Shown one piece after another: positions 30,540 to 38,543 of a stretch of DNA of 46,594 nt. This DNA is from Clostridiaceae bacterium (GTDB taxonomy: Bacteria; Bacillota; Clostridia; Saccharofermentanales; Saccharofermentanaceae), in assembly GCA_012838315.1 (NCBI GenBank), contig DUPM01000161.1, forward strand, positions 1 through 46,594, written 5' to 3'. The notes under the pieces were generated by a model, which was not told the DNA's origin, made no database searches, and saw only the letters and a list, made by a program, of their open reading frames with translations. Numbering within the stretch: position 1 is the stretch's first letter; each line of letters starts with the position of its first letter. The position numbers and the translations under genes are program-made.

Positions 30540-31055
30540 ATGTGGGAAGATGTTAATCCGGACGTCGTGCAGAAGATCGTAGGAATTGAGCGTAACGAAG
30601 CGCAGAAAAAGTTTTGGGCGTTCTTTCTGTTGTGGGTTCTGATTCTGATTTTTTGGCATGCGGGTGTCAGGGTGGCTCCCACGGATCCGGGCTATAATGT
30701 GGCTGAAGATCGTGGGGCAATCATTGTGTTAGTTACTCTGCTAGCTATGATTATATGGACTGCTTTTTATGAATACTCTCGGCGGACGCGAGTAATCTTA
30801 CAAGCACGGTATATGCTGTTGACGCCTTGTGAAGCTAGAGAGCGAATGCATTCCAAGGGCACGGGTCATATGAGTCGTGGATATTTCGTATCTTTTCGCC
30901 GACCGGACCGGCGCACATCCGGATGGGTGGAGACATCCCAAGAATTTTTCGATAAATGTACGATTGGAACGATAATTCTCGTTATTTCAGAAGACCAAGC
31001 GGATACGTCGAGAATGAAGGCGTATGACCCTGTGCAATTTGGTATGGAGGAGTAA
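30540..31055 (+). CDS. Membrane protein with two hydrophobic segments, function unknown
   Basis: A 171-residue protein. After 25 polar residues come two hydrophobic segments (FWAFFLLWVLILIFWHAGV and AIIVLVTLLAMIIWTAFYEY), then a soluble domain of about 85 residues including YMLLTPCEARERMHSKGTG and GYFVSFRRPDR, probably cytoplasmic. I do not recognise a family. The ATG has GGAGG 11 bases upstream. It sits between dinB and the sugar kinase on the same strand with gaps of 66 and 74 bases, so shared transcription is possible. Confidence 0.7.
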   Translation: MWEDVNPDVVQKIVGIERNEAQKKFWAFFLLWVLILIFWHAGVRVAPTDPGYNVAEDRGAIIVLVTLLAMIIWTAFYEYSRRTRVILQARYMLLTPCEARERMHSKGTGHMSRGYFVSFRRPDRRTSGWVETSQEFFDKCTIGTIILVISEDQADTSRMKAYDPVQFGMEE

Positions 31056-31129
31056 AATAACTTGGAGATAGCAGTGGCGCATAAAGAAGGCTTCACACGA
31101 CGAATGACAACCAAGAGTTGGAGAGTTTT

Positions 31130-32212
31130 ATGGGGCATATTCCTACTAATATGACAGCACAAACCGTTCTTGTCGTTGGAAACCTCGTTTTAGATATGAC
31201 TCCGGTTTTTCCGGAGCGAGGACGCCCGATTAACATGAGTGATTTCGTTCCCGGACGGCTTCTTCAGATGAATGGCATTCAAGTTCATGCGGGCGGCGTT
31301 TGTGGTAATGTGGGCATGGCGCTCGCAGCGCTTCAGACCGATGTTACCATCACTGCAATTGTCGGCGAGGACGAGTTCAGCGATATCCTGAGTCGCAAGT
31401 TAATGGCGTCCGGTGTAAATATCAACTGTAAAAAATCAGGTCAAACCAATACATCATACTCTATTGTTATAGCACCTCCCGGAATAGATCGAATATTTTT
31501 ACATGATCCGGGTGTTTCCGATTATTTTGAAACCTCAAGTGTGACCGATGAGAGTTTGCGATCTTCACAATTTCTGCATTTTGGGTACCCTCCGCTGATG
31601 CGGAAGATTTATCAAGATGATGGCGAATCTTTAGCAGATTTGTTTAGAAGGGCCAAACAGTTTGGCCTTTATACTTCATTGGATATGGCATTCATTGATC
31701 CCAACTCGCGCGCTTCGGAAGCGAATTGGAATACTATCCTTTCAAAAACGCTGCCCTATGTTGATTTTTTTCTGCCGAGTATTGATGACATGGCCTCCAT
31801 ATTTTTTGAGGACAGATATAAGGCAAGATTGACAGGGCAGGCGTTGAGTCTGTCGAATGATCTCTTGCCGCTTGCCAAGAAAATAAAAGAACTTGGCGCA
31901 AAAAATATAATCATTAAGTGCGGTGAAGCCGGAATATATTATTGTGGAGAAGAGGGAAAGACGGAAGGTTTTTGCGATGCATTTGCACCGGATAAAGTTG
32001 TATCGGCAAATGGTGCAGGTGATGCGGCTATTGCGGGATTTATTTCTGCAATCATCCGCGGACATTCGCTAGAGCAATCGGTTGCTTGTGCGGCGGCTGC
32101 CGGTGCACAAGCGGTGGCATCATACGACACCGTTTCAGCACTCATTACATTTAAAGAATTATCGCTACGGATGGCTAACGGATGGGGGCGAATTCACAGC
32201 ATACAAGAATGA
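31130..32212 (+). CDS. PfkB/ribokinase family carbohydrate kinase
   Basis: A 360-residue kinase of the PfkB family. The N-terminus has VLVVGNLVLDMTPVF and the substrate-binding GGVCGNVGMALAAL; the catalytic motif is NGAGDAAIAGF near residues 297-307, with the base Asp in GAGD. Sugar or nucleoside substrate cannot be read from sequence. The ATG at 31130 has GGAG 6 bases upstream; a TTG four codons before is less likely. About 70 bases after the stop the sequence ATGAAGCG...CGCTTCAT pairs around a long loop and might end the transcript. Confidence 0.9.
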   Translation: MGHIPTNMTAQTVLVVGNLVLDMTPVFPERGRPINMSDFVPGRLLQMNGIQVHAGGVCGNVGMALAALQTDVTITAIVGEDEFSDILSRKLMASGVNINCKKSGQTNTSYSIVIAPPGIDRIFLHDPGVSDYFETSSVTDESLRSSQFLHFGYPPLMRKIYQDDGESLADLFRRAKQFGLYTSLDMAFIDPNSRASEANWNTILSKTLPYVDFFLPSIDDMASIFFEDRYKARLTGQALSLSNDLLPLAKKIKELGAKNIIIKCGEAGIYYCGEEGKTEGFCDAFAPDKVVSANGAGDAAIAGFISAIIRGHSLEQSVACAAAAGAQAVASYDTVSALITFKELSLRMANGWGRIHSIQE

Positions 32213-32290
32213 AGCGTACCATTAATGTTGTATAGTTCACAACAAGAATGATGCGCTTCATCTTATCTATGTAAACGAGTGGCATGGACC

Positions 32291-33880
32291 TTACTTGATA
32301 TCTTTTCGCGTGAATGAGTCAAATCCTATATAGAAAAGGCACACGCATAGAATCAATACATAAATGACAGAGAATGAAAGCGTTGGTAAATTGGAATGAG
32401 ACATGTATTGTGATGTGTCAATATACTCACTCAAGTTGAAAAATTTCTGCATTGGAAAAACTCTGTCGGATAAATCTGTATTATAGATATATATAAAATC
32501 CATCCATCTCTTTTTTCCAATCGGCAATATCATCAGCAGCATATTCACCCAAGTGGTTAGCATCATCAGAACAAAGGGGACAGCGATCCCGACGGCGCTA
32601 TGTCTTGAGAGTGTCGATAGCATGAAAGCAAGAAGCATGAGTACAAATAAGAGCGTGTGATCAACTACCAAATATATAAAATCATAAATGAAATAGGGGA
32701 TAGAAACGACTTCGCCGTTGTTGACAAATAAGTAGGGCGTACCTTTAAATTCCAAGAATACAGTATTCCCAATATTAGTAGCCAAACAAAGAAGAAATAA
32801 CGAAATAAAAAAGAGCGTGATGAGTGCCAAGAACTTACCGGTGTGAATTTTCCAACGGCGCACAGGCGCTACGATGAGCATTTTAATTGAACCTGAACTC
32901 AACTCGGATGATACAATGGAACCCGCGGCTAAGAAAATCAATATGGAGACGAAAAAATTGCTGAATTCCACGCTAACGTTCTTGCTCATGGCTATGTTCG
33001 GATCTTGAAGGGATTCCGCGACTTGGTTATTGTTTATTTTGTAAAGTAGGATGTCGTACTCGTGCTGTTTATCTATTCTCTTATCTTCGGAAAGCACTAA
33101 AATGTTCTGAGATTCATTTATATAGTCATTACTGAATTCGACATTGTTCTCCAATTCGTATTTAAGGTTGCTTGCGTATCGCGCCAGAGACATGGCATCA
33201 TCATAAATGATTTTTCCATCCGTTCCGCCGGTTGGGTCAATAGTGGGCAACCATTCCAGTGCTTCTACTCGAGGCGTTAACTCATATTCCGGCATGAAAG
33301 AAAGAAGATCGCTATAACCATCAAGTTGATAAGCGTTGTAAGCGGCAAAATCTTTATTTTTAATAACATCCATAAGGATGGAATAGTTTTGCTTTTCTTT
33401 TTCAAGAGTGTCTGCCCAAGAATCATCTCTTTCCGATTCCTCGATTGAGTTAAGCGCTCTGATTTCTTCGTCAGCATTTGATAGCGAGCTTAGTGCATGG
33501 GGAATAAATGAATCCGTCATGACGTAGCTTGGCTCGTTATACAACTCCATTTGCAAGTTAACTTCGGCCAAAAATAATTGCCGGCTGTTCTCTTGCAATT
33601 GCCGCTGCAGGTCATCAATATAATATTCATCAGCGTTGCTTGTTGTTGCTTTATCAAGTTCGTCAACTAGGCGTTTATTTTCGTTCCTTCGGTAATCGAT
33701 TTGAGCCTCGACTGTAGCCTTATCTTCAGAGACAGTGTCTGGGCTAAACGACATGACTATATTGATTAAAGCCGGCAAAAAAAAGCCGGACATAACAATA
33801 AATAGAGATAGAAAAATGACAGCCGGACGTTTGAATTGTTTATACATTTCATTGGTATAGACTCCCCAAAGCTTATTCAA
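32291..33880 (-). CDS. ABC-2 type transporter permease with large extracytoplasmic domain
   Basis: A 529-residue membrane subunit. One N-terminal membrane segment (FLSLFIVMSGFFLPALINIV) leads to about 250 polar residues expected outside the cell, with coiled-coil-like and Asp/Glu-rich stretches. Five or more hydrophobic segments follow, starting FFVSILIFLAAGSIVSSELS, a pattern typical of ABC-2 exporters including SSGSIKMLIVAPVRRWKIHTG. It overlaps the end of the ATPase gene by 8 bases and uses GGAGGAGG inside it. The cargo is unknown; the large loop suggests a peptide, lipid or antibiotic. Confidence 0.88.
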   Translation of the reverse strand: MNKLWGVYTNEMYKQFKRPAVIFLSLFIVMSGFFLPALINIVMSFSPDTVSEDKATVEAQIDYRRNENKRLVDELDKATTSNADEYYIDDLQRQLQENSRQLFLAEVNLQMELYNEPSYVMTDSFIPHALSSLSNADEEIRALNSIEESERDDSWADTLEKEKQNYSILMDVIKNKDFAAYNAYQLDGYSDLLSFMPEYELTPRVEALEWLPTIDPTGGTDGKIIYDDAMSLARYASNLKYELENNVEFSNDYINESQNILVLSEDKRIDKQHEYDILLYKINNNQVAESLQDPNIAMSKNVSVEFSNFFVSILIFLAAGSIVSSELSSGSIKMLIVAPVRRWKIHTGKFLALITLFFISLFLLCLATNIGNTVFLEFKGTPYLFVNNGEVVSIPYFIYDFIYLVVDHTLLFVLMLLAFMLSTLSRHSAVGIAVPFVLMMLTTWVNMLLMILPIGKKRWMDFIYIYNTDLSDRVFPMQKFFNLSEYIDTSQYMSHSNLPTLSFSVIYVLILCVCLFYIGFDSFTRKDIK

Positions 33881-34799
33881 TTTTCAGTCCTCCTCCGGTA
33901 ATGTTCAAAAATGCATCTTCTAGTGTTGATTCGATGGTTTGGATGCCAAAAACTCGGATGTCTTGGTCCAGTAGAACACGAAGAATGTCGTTGATTTGTG
34001 CCTTGTTAATTTGCAAATCGATATAATCTTCAGCTTGAGCTGTGACCTTATCCTTCCACTCATCAGATAGCGACAAAATGGCTTTTTCAACATCCGGTGT
34101 AAGCAATCGTTGGGAAGACTCGTGTTCTTTTATTAGTGTCAGTTCTTTCATGGTGTTAACGGAAAGTAATCGGCCGGTTGAAATGACGCCGACCCGATCA
34201 CACATTAGTTGCATCTCTGATAACTGATGACTGGATACCATGACGGCAACCTGTTCTTCGTGTGCCAATTTTTTTAAAATATCTCGAAGTTCGCGAATCC
34301 CGGCGGGGTCTAATCCGTTTGTCGGCTCATCGAGAATAAGGACTTGGGGACGATGAAGAAGCGCCATTGCCAAACCCACACGCTGCTTCATCCCCAGAGA
34401 GTATTTCTTTGTTTTTTCGCGAGCACGATCTTGCATTCCGACCATCTCGAGCGCCTCTTGAATTCGATTATGGTCAACATTGTCATGTAATCTGGCATAC
34501 ATTTTCAAATTCTCAACAGCACTTAAATCTCTGTACAGCTCAGGATTTTCAACAATCGCTCCAATTGAAGCCATCGCCTTCTCATATTGAGAATGGTGGT
34601 CAAAGCCGTTTATCTCAATCTTGCCGTTATCAACAGATAGAAATCCGGTAATCATTTTAATCATTGTCGTCTTGCCGGCGCCGTTTGGTCCGAGAAATCC
34701 AAACACTTCTCCGCGATTCAATTCAAAAGATACATCATCGATGATTTTCTTTTTGCCGAATGATTTTGAAACATGATTGACTCGTAAAGCAACTTCCAT
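33873..34799 (-). CDS. ABC transporter ATP-binding protein (ABC-2 exporter type)
   Basis: A 308-residue ATPase. It has Walker A GPNGAGKTT, the Q-loop region, the signature SLGMKQRV, Walker B VLILDEPTNGLDPAG and the H-loop in VMVSSHQLSE. About 80 C-terminal residues follow the ATPase core, common in BcrA-like exporters. The ATG at 34799 has GAGGAGG 6 bases upstream; 23 codons of open frame before it belong to the upstream gene. Middle gene of a three-gene leftward operon. Confidence 0.95.
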   Translation of the reverse strand: MEVALRVNHVSKSFGKKKIIDDVSFELNRGEVFGFLGPNGAGKTTMIKMITGFLSVDNGKIEINGFDHHSQYEKAMASIGAIVENPELYRDLSAVENLKMYARLHDNVDHNRIQEALEMVGMQDRAREKTKKYSLGMKQRVGLAMALLHRPQVLILDEPTNGLDPAGIRELRDILKKLAHEEQVAVMVSSHQLSEMQLMCDRVGVISTGRLLSVNTMKELTLIKEHESSQRLLTPDVEKAILSLSDEWKDKVTAQAEDYIDLQINKAQINDILRVLLDQDIRVFGIQTIESTLEDAFLNITGGGLKIE

Positions 34800-34810
34800 G
34801 ATTGGCCTCC

Positions 34811-35431
34811 TCAATAAGCGGTAGAATAGTCGTGTGAGGCGAACGCGCCCCACCTGTTGGTTGACCAACTCTCAAAGTGCCAACGATCCTCATCTTTGTA
34901 GAAAGTCAAAACTTCTTCACACCATTCGGAATAGGACTGGGTATTACCTTGAGAATCCGTTGTCTCAAATTCCCAAAGCACATCGGCTTTAACAGTTCCT
35001 GTGTTTTTATATATGGATACTGACTTAACCTTGATGATTTCGCTCTTTGAATAGGAGATTGCCTCTGCATTAGCAAACTCCATATAAAGAACAAACTCAA
35101 GAGGTGCAAAAAAACTCTCAGATACATCTTTGTTTTCGGGCAATATTGATTTGTCCGGGAAGGCGCTATCTATGCTATCACTAATTATTTCTTGAGTGAG
35201 GGCTTGTATCTCCGGTGTTATGTCTAAATAATTATACGTATATATTTTATCCGGAGTAGTAACTACTAAAGCAGTATCGATATTATTAGTAAAGGTATAC
35301 GTCATTTCTTCGATTGTCGACTTGGCTTTTGTGTCACCCGCTTCCATAATCAACAAATAGGCTACGCAACATAATACAACCAATGCAAAAAGAACAAGGC
35401 CGCGGTTCACTTTTTTGAGATAAGAATACAT
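34811..35431 (-). CDS. Membrane-anchored extracytoplasmic protein of the ABC operon
   Basis: A 206-residue protein with an N-terminal membrane anchor (VLFALVVLCCVAYLLIMEA, residues 12-30) and the rest probably outside the cell. The second half (SVSIYKNTGTVKADVLWEFE, then EVLTFYKDEDRWHFESW) looks like an NTF2-type fold. No lipobox is seen; the CC in the anchor is inside the hydrophobic stretch. It has GAGGAGG before the ATG and is followed 11 bases later by the ATPase gene, so it is likely an accessory factor of the exporter. Confidence 0.72.
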   Translation of the reverse strand: MYSYLKKVNRGLVLFALVVLCCVAYLLIMEAGDTKAKSTIEEMTYTFTNNIDTALVVTTPDKIYTYNYLDITPEIQALTQEIISDSIDSAFPDKSILPENKDVSESFFAPLEFVLYMEFANAEAISYSKSEIIKVKSVSIYKNTGTVKADVLWEFETTDSQGNTQSYSEWCEEVLTFYKDEDRWHFESWSTNRWGAFASHDYSTAY

Positions 35432-35462
35432 GGGAACCTCCTCGGAAATTAGCGCAGAATTG

Positions 35463-35487
35463 TTGTCAAGGTCAAGCGCCTTGACAA
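35463..35487. promoter_or_regulatory. Inverted repeat upstream of the ABC operon, possible operator
   Basis: TTGTCAAGG (35463-35471) and CCTTGACAA (35479-35487) are perfect 9-bp arms around 7 bases. Within it, GTCAAG occurs twice in tandem (35465-35470, 35471-35476) and once inverted (35480-35485). It lies about 30 bases upstream of the first gene's ATG, overlapping the 5' leader or promoter, a usual place for a repressor or for a leader hairpin. Confidence 0.5.
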
Positions 35488-35583
35488 TTGTATCATGTGA
35501 ACAATACAGAATAAATATAAAATTAGAATATTTATAATATCTTAATAATTACAAAACCGTTCGGACGAAGAAGACAATAGCCA

Positions 35584-36000
35584 TCATTCGCCTATGACTT
35601 TCACGAGAACATGCTTTCGCCTATTACCGTCAAATTCAAAATAAAAAATTTGTTCCCAGGTTCCAAAATCTAGTTTGTGGTCTGTAATAGCAACGACAAC
35701 CTCTCGTCCCATGATTGTGCGTTTCAGATGGGCGTCCGCATTGTCCTCATAACCATTGTGTCGATAACGGCTGTAAGGTTTTTCCGGCGCTATTTGTTCA
35801 AGCCATTCTTCGAAATCAGCGTGCAAACCGCTTTCGTCGTCATTGATAAACACTGATGCGGTGATATTCATGGCATTGACTAATACCAAACCTTCTCGAA
35901 TCCCACTTTCGTTGACCGCATCTTGAACATCGGTAGTGATGTTGATTAATCCACGACGTGATGGAATTTGGAAAAAGAGTTCTTTTCTGTAAGATTTCAT
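35584..36000 (-). CDS. yjbQ: YjbQ family protein (UPF0047, secondary thiamine-phosphate synthase-like)
   Basis: A 138-residue YjbQ family protein, implicated in low-level thiamine-phosphate synthase activity. It shows [39 protein letters not shown] and the late [20 protein letters not shown]-like end ([20 protein letters not shown]). The family usually has His residues such as HTTAS; here NAMNITAS and [11 protein letters not shown] are read, with Ala-Met in place of a His. The ATG has CGGAGG before it. No TPP riboswitch is seen upstream. Confidence 0.85.
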   Translation of the reverse strand: MKSYRKELFFQIPSRRGLINITTDVQDAVNESGIREGLVLVNAMNITASVFINDDESGLHADFEEWLEQIAPEKPYSRYRHNGYEDNADAHLKRTIMGREVVVAITDHKLDFGTWEQIFYFEFDGNRRKHVLVKVIGE

Positions 36001-36153
36001 AATTAATCCTCCGGATTTTATTTGCGACTGCTTAAATGGATGTTAATTCAACGCTGAAAATGTGTCGAGTTTTTTATCTCTCCGATAACAAAAAATGACA
36101 GAATTTGATCAGAAGTCCATAAAGCGTTTGTGCGTGGGCGTTTGAGGTGTTTA

Positions 36154-36168
36154 TGTGCATAATGCACA
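36154..36168. repeat. Near-perfect palindrome upstream of the RNA promoter
   Basis: TGTGCAT-A-ATGCACA, 7-bp arms with one central base, about 40 bases upstream of the -35 at 36210. Possibly an activator or repressor site for the RNA. The rest of the 36001-36209 stretch holds no open frame I support. Confidence 0.4.
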
Positions 36169-36209
36169 AATGAACAAGGTGTTAACAGTGGTTTTTTGTG
36201 AAAAATCTA

Positions 36210-36237
36210 TTGACATATGGTGCTAGGGTGCTATAAT
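36210..36237 (+). promoter_or_regulatory. Strong promoter of the structured RNA candidate
   Basis: Perfect TTGACA (36210-36215) and TATAAT (36232-36237) with 16 bases between. It is among the best promoters in the window and has no coding gene downstream on its strand until 38544, so it must serve a non-coding transcript starting near 36244. Confidence 0.85.
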
Positions 36238-36243
36238 TAAGAC

Positions 36244-36690
36244 AAGCTCCAGGGAATACTAGAGAACACCAAACTCTAGAAGGGGTGCCGCCACTACACT
36301 ATACGATGATGGCCTTTGAATCGGAGATTACGTCAAGATGACGAGCCGGAGTAGAAGAAGTGGAAAGTGAATGGCGATTGACGGGACGCGAAGGCGGACA
36401 CAAGTCGCAAGCAGAACGGATGAGTCAAGATCTGAAGGATAGTTCGAGAAGGGTGAAAGCCAATGATCGGGAAGTCCAAGGGTCGGAAGAGATGAAGGTT
36501 GAAGACGAGAGTCCCGACTGAAGTTTCGGAATCAGAAGGATGGAACGGCAAGGGCATATAGCTCAACACCTAGTAAATCCATCAAGATACGGCTCACGAG
36601 TTAGGTTAAGAGATTCGCAGATAATAAAGGGCAACCGGAAAGAATTGGTAAGTTTGAAGAGGTTCGCTGGAGCTCATTTTTATCTCTCCT
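36244..36690 (+). ncRNA. Long structured RNA candidate, family not recognised
   Basis: About 440 nt with no supportable open frame, purine-rich, following a perfect promoter. Its ends pair: AGCTCCAG (36245-36252) with CTGGAGCT (36667-36674), followed directly by T-rich sequence. Inside are hairpins CTAGAG/CTCTAG (36259-36279), CGTCA-AGA-TGACG (36331-36343), TCGGGA/TCCCGA (36467-36517) and ACCTA/TAGGT (36568-36606). I compared it by eye with known long RNAs: it lacks the GAGGAAAGUCC block of RNase P, a tmRNA tag or tRNA-like end, and a 6S-like rod. A large rare RNA family (for example ROOL, raiA or another ornate type) is possible but I cannot claim any. It lies between yjbQ and hpt. Confidence 0.6.
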
Positions 36691-36705
36691 TTTGTTCTGT
36701 TTTTC

Positions 36706-36743
36706 AAAGAAGCGACCTCACGAAAGTGAACGGTCGCTTCTTT
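36706..36743. terminator. Strong hairpin after the RNA, between it and convergent hpt
   Basis: AAAGAAGCGACC (36706-36717) pairs with GGTCGCTTCTTT (36732-36743); inside, TCAC and GTGA close a GAAA tetraloop, with AC bulged. It should stop the RNA transcript read through from the T-rich stretch at 36676-36704, and may also end hpt. Confidence 0.7.
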
Positions 36744-36794
36744 GATTCATGTTTTATCGCTCGACAGATGTGAATTCAAATATATTCCGTGATT

Positions 36795-37343
36795 CTAGTC
36801 GTCGTTCTTCGTGCGCGGCTTTTCTAACTCAGCAATGTAGGGGAGATTGCGCCATTTTTCATCGATATCCATACCGTATCCGACGAGCCAAGACCTACTT
36901 ATTTCAAAACCATAGTATGAAATAGGCACGTTTATGAGTAGTCGATCAGGGTTGTATAGAAGCGAGCAAACACCGACGGAAAGAGGCTTTCGCGCCTCGA
37001 GGTTCTGAATAAGATAGGCTGTTGTTAGGCCTGTGCGAATGATGTCTTCTACAACCAATACATGCTTCCCGGTAATGTTCAGATCAAGATCCTTCGTAAT
37101 CCTTACTATTCCGGTTTGACTGGTTGTATCCGGGATGCTACCGATGGCTATCATATCAATTCCGACTGGCAAATCAATTTGGCGCGTTAAGTCGGAAAAG
37201 AAGTACATGGATCCCTTAAGTACTGATACTAAAACCAATTCTTTACCTGAGTACTCCTGCGTAATTTGTTTGCCAATCTCAGCGGTCCGATTCGCAATTT
37301 GTTCCTCGCTGAATAGAATGCGTTTAATGTGAAGATCTTTCAT
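36795..37343 (-). CDS. hpt: Hypoxanthine phosphoribosyltransferase-like protein with altered catalytic motif
   Basis: A 182-residue protein of the purine salvage family that would make IMP or GMP from base and PRPP. It has VLVSVLKGSMYFFSDL, the acidic PRPP loop and the C-terminal base-binding VGYGMDIDEKWRNLPYI. The PRPP motif, usually VEDIIDTG, reads VVEDIIRTG: Glu99 and Asp100 are kept but the Asp that acts as general base is Arg103 (codon CGC). The rest is normal, so this may be a changed enzyme or a regulator. The ATG has AAAGG about 12 bases upstream. It lies 39 bases after the kinase-fusion gene on the same strand. Confidence 0.88.
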   Translation of the reverse strand: MKDLHIKRILFSEEQIANRTAEIGKQITQEYSGKELVLVSVLKGSMYFFSDLTRQIDLPVGIDMIAIGSIPDTTSQTGIVRITKDLDLNITGKHVLVVEDIIRTGLTTAYLIQNLEARKPLSVGVCSLLYNPDRLLINVPISYYGFEISRSWLVGYGMDIDEKWRNLPYIAELEKPRTKNDD

Positions 37344-37382
37344 GCGATAAATATTCCTTTCTAGGGCAAGTTACTTGTGTTT

Positions 37383-38342
37383 TTATGCGTCATCATTGGT
37401 CGCAGTATCGCTTCCAGCCATTCTGAAACGCTCAATTAATGACATGAAATCTTTTTTATAAACAATTCGTATATTGGTGCCGGGATATAATTCTCGAACC
37501 TTTTTTAGTTTACGATTTTTGGCAGTGACATATTTCTGATTCATCGTTGTCAGTTCAAGATACGTATCGAAATTTGGCAAATAGAAATCCGGGCTGAAGG
37601 CCATGGTCACATTGCCCTCAGCATCCCACTCGACCGGAAAAGTTTTCGGCTCATACTTCCAGTCGATGTGATACATGTCGAGAACTTTTGCAAACTCAGC
37701 TTCAGAGGGATTTTTAAAATCGGTAAACACGGACTGATGATCAATTGCTTCTTGGGCCATGCTCTCTTGGCTGAGTCTTATTTTAACAGCGTGAGATTCT
37801 GATAATGCAAGAATTGCTGCGACGCACTCGTCGACATCGGATTTTGCTGTATTGAGAATAAGATGATACAGGGAATCATCTGTGACATCTGCATTATACA
37901 CAGCTGAGACAAACCGTTTGTGCTTTTTGTCTGCTGTTGCCAATATCTTTGTTGCCTCTTGGTCGGAAACTTTATACTGCCTTCGGATTCGAGCAATTCT
38001 CTCAGACTCAGGAGCAATGATTCTGACGTGAATGGCATCTGCGTAATCGGAGAAAATGACTTGCGAGCCGAATCCCTTCAAAATATAAGACTTATTAGAG
38101 GCCATTTGCATTAGCTCATTTTCCAAATATGCCTTATACTGACCAATATGTTGATTCTCAGTTAAAAAAAACTTTGCACTTTCGTTGAGTAAATGCTTTT
38201 CTCGAACGTCTGTGACCTTTTCGAAAAAACGATGAATTAACTCGTTTCGCGTGATTAATTCGGCGTCGGTTCTGCTGGACAGGGCCTGTGCAATCTCGTC
38301 ACCAAGGCTACCCATTTGACGAGAAATTGTGATTATTGACAA
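37383..38342 (-). CDS. Cytidylate kinase-like protein fused to a PD-(D/E)xK nuclease-like domain
   Basis: A 319-residue protein. Residues 1-185 look like the cytidylate kinase-like family: SIITISRQMGSLGDEIAQAL, then YILKGFGSQVIF, HVRIIAPESERIARIRRQY and an Asp-rich end. Residues about 208-300 differ: EAEFAKVLDMYHIDWKYEP, then SPDFYLPNFDTYLELT and a Lys-rich helix NQKYVTAKNRKLKK, a pattern resembling restriction-endonuclease-fold domains (PDF and ELT in place of PD...ExK). The last catalytic Lys is not clear, so nuclease activity is uncertain. No ATG is available: the TTG at 38342 has GGGGGAG 6 bases upstream; a TTG at 38396 lacks one. Co-transcribed with hpt. Confidence 0.72.
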   Translation of the reverse strand: MSIITISRQMGSLGDEIAQALSSRTDAELITRNELIHRFFEKVTDVREKHLLNESAKFFLTENQHIGQYKAYLENELMQMASNKSYILKGFGSQVIFSDYADAIHVRIIAPESERIARIRRQYKVSDQEATKILATADKKHKRFVSAVYNADVTDDSLYHLILNTAKSDVDECVAAILALSESHAVKIRLSQESMAQEAIDHQSVFTDFKNPSEAEFAKVLDMYHIDWKYEPKTFPVEWDAEGNVTMAFSPDFYLPNFDTYLELTTMNQKYVTAKNRKLKKVRELYPGTNIRIVYKKDFMSLIERFRMAGSDTATNDDA

Positions 38343-38471
38343 TAAATTCTCCCCCTTTGGGTGAGCCCTTCGAAAAAGAACTTCCCTAAATAACAATTCT
38401 CATATATAGAAAATTATATCATAATTGCAAGATGCGATAATATCCAATAAATGAAGCTTTATCCGATTCTA

Positions 38472-38500
38472 TTGAGTCATCCATCAAATAAAGTTATAAT
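38472..38500 (+). promoter_or_regulatory. Promoter of the lipoprotein gene
   Basis: TTGAGT (38472-38477), 17 bases, TATAAT (38495-38500). Confidence 0.7.
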
Positions 38501-38543
38501 AACTCTTAATATCTAATTTATAATTTTTCTGGAGGGTTATATT

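Noticed and set aside
36001-36060. TPP riboswitch before yjbQ
   Set aside because: The conserved CTGAGA and ACCTGA elements are absent upstream of the gene.
36333-36569. A 78-codon leftward open frame in the RNA region
   Set aside because: Low-complexity Phe/Pro/Ser product, no ribosome site, and opposite to the strong promoter; non-coding RNA explains the region better.
36244-36690. RNase P RNA
   Set aside because: Only a short AGGGTGAAA match to a conserved block is seen; the universal GAGGAAAGUCC and ACAGAA elements are missing.
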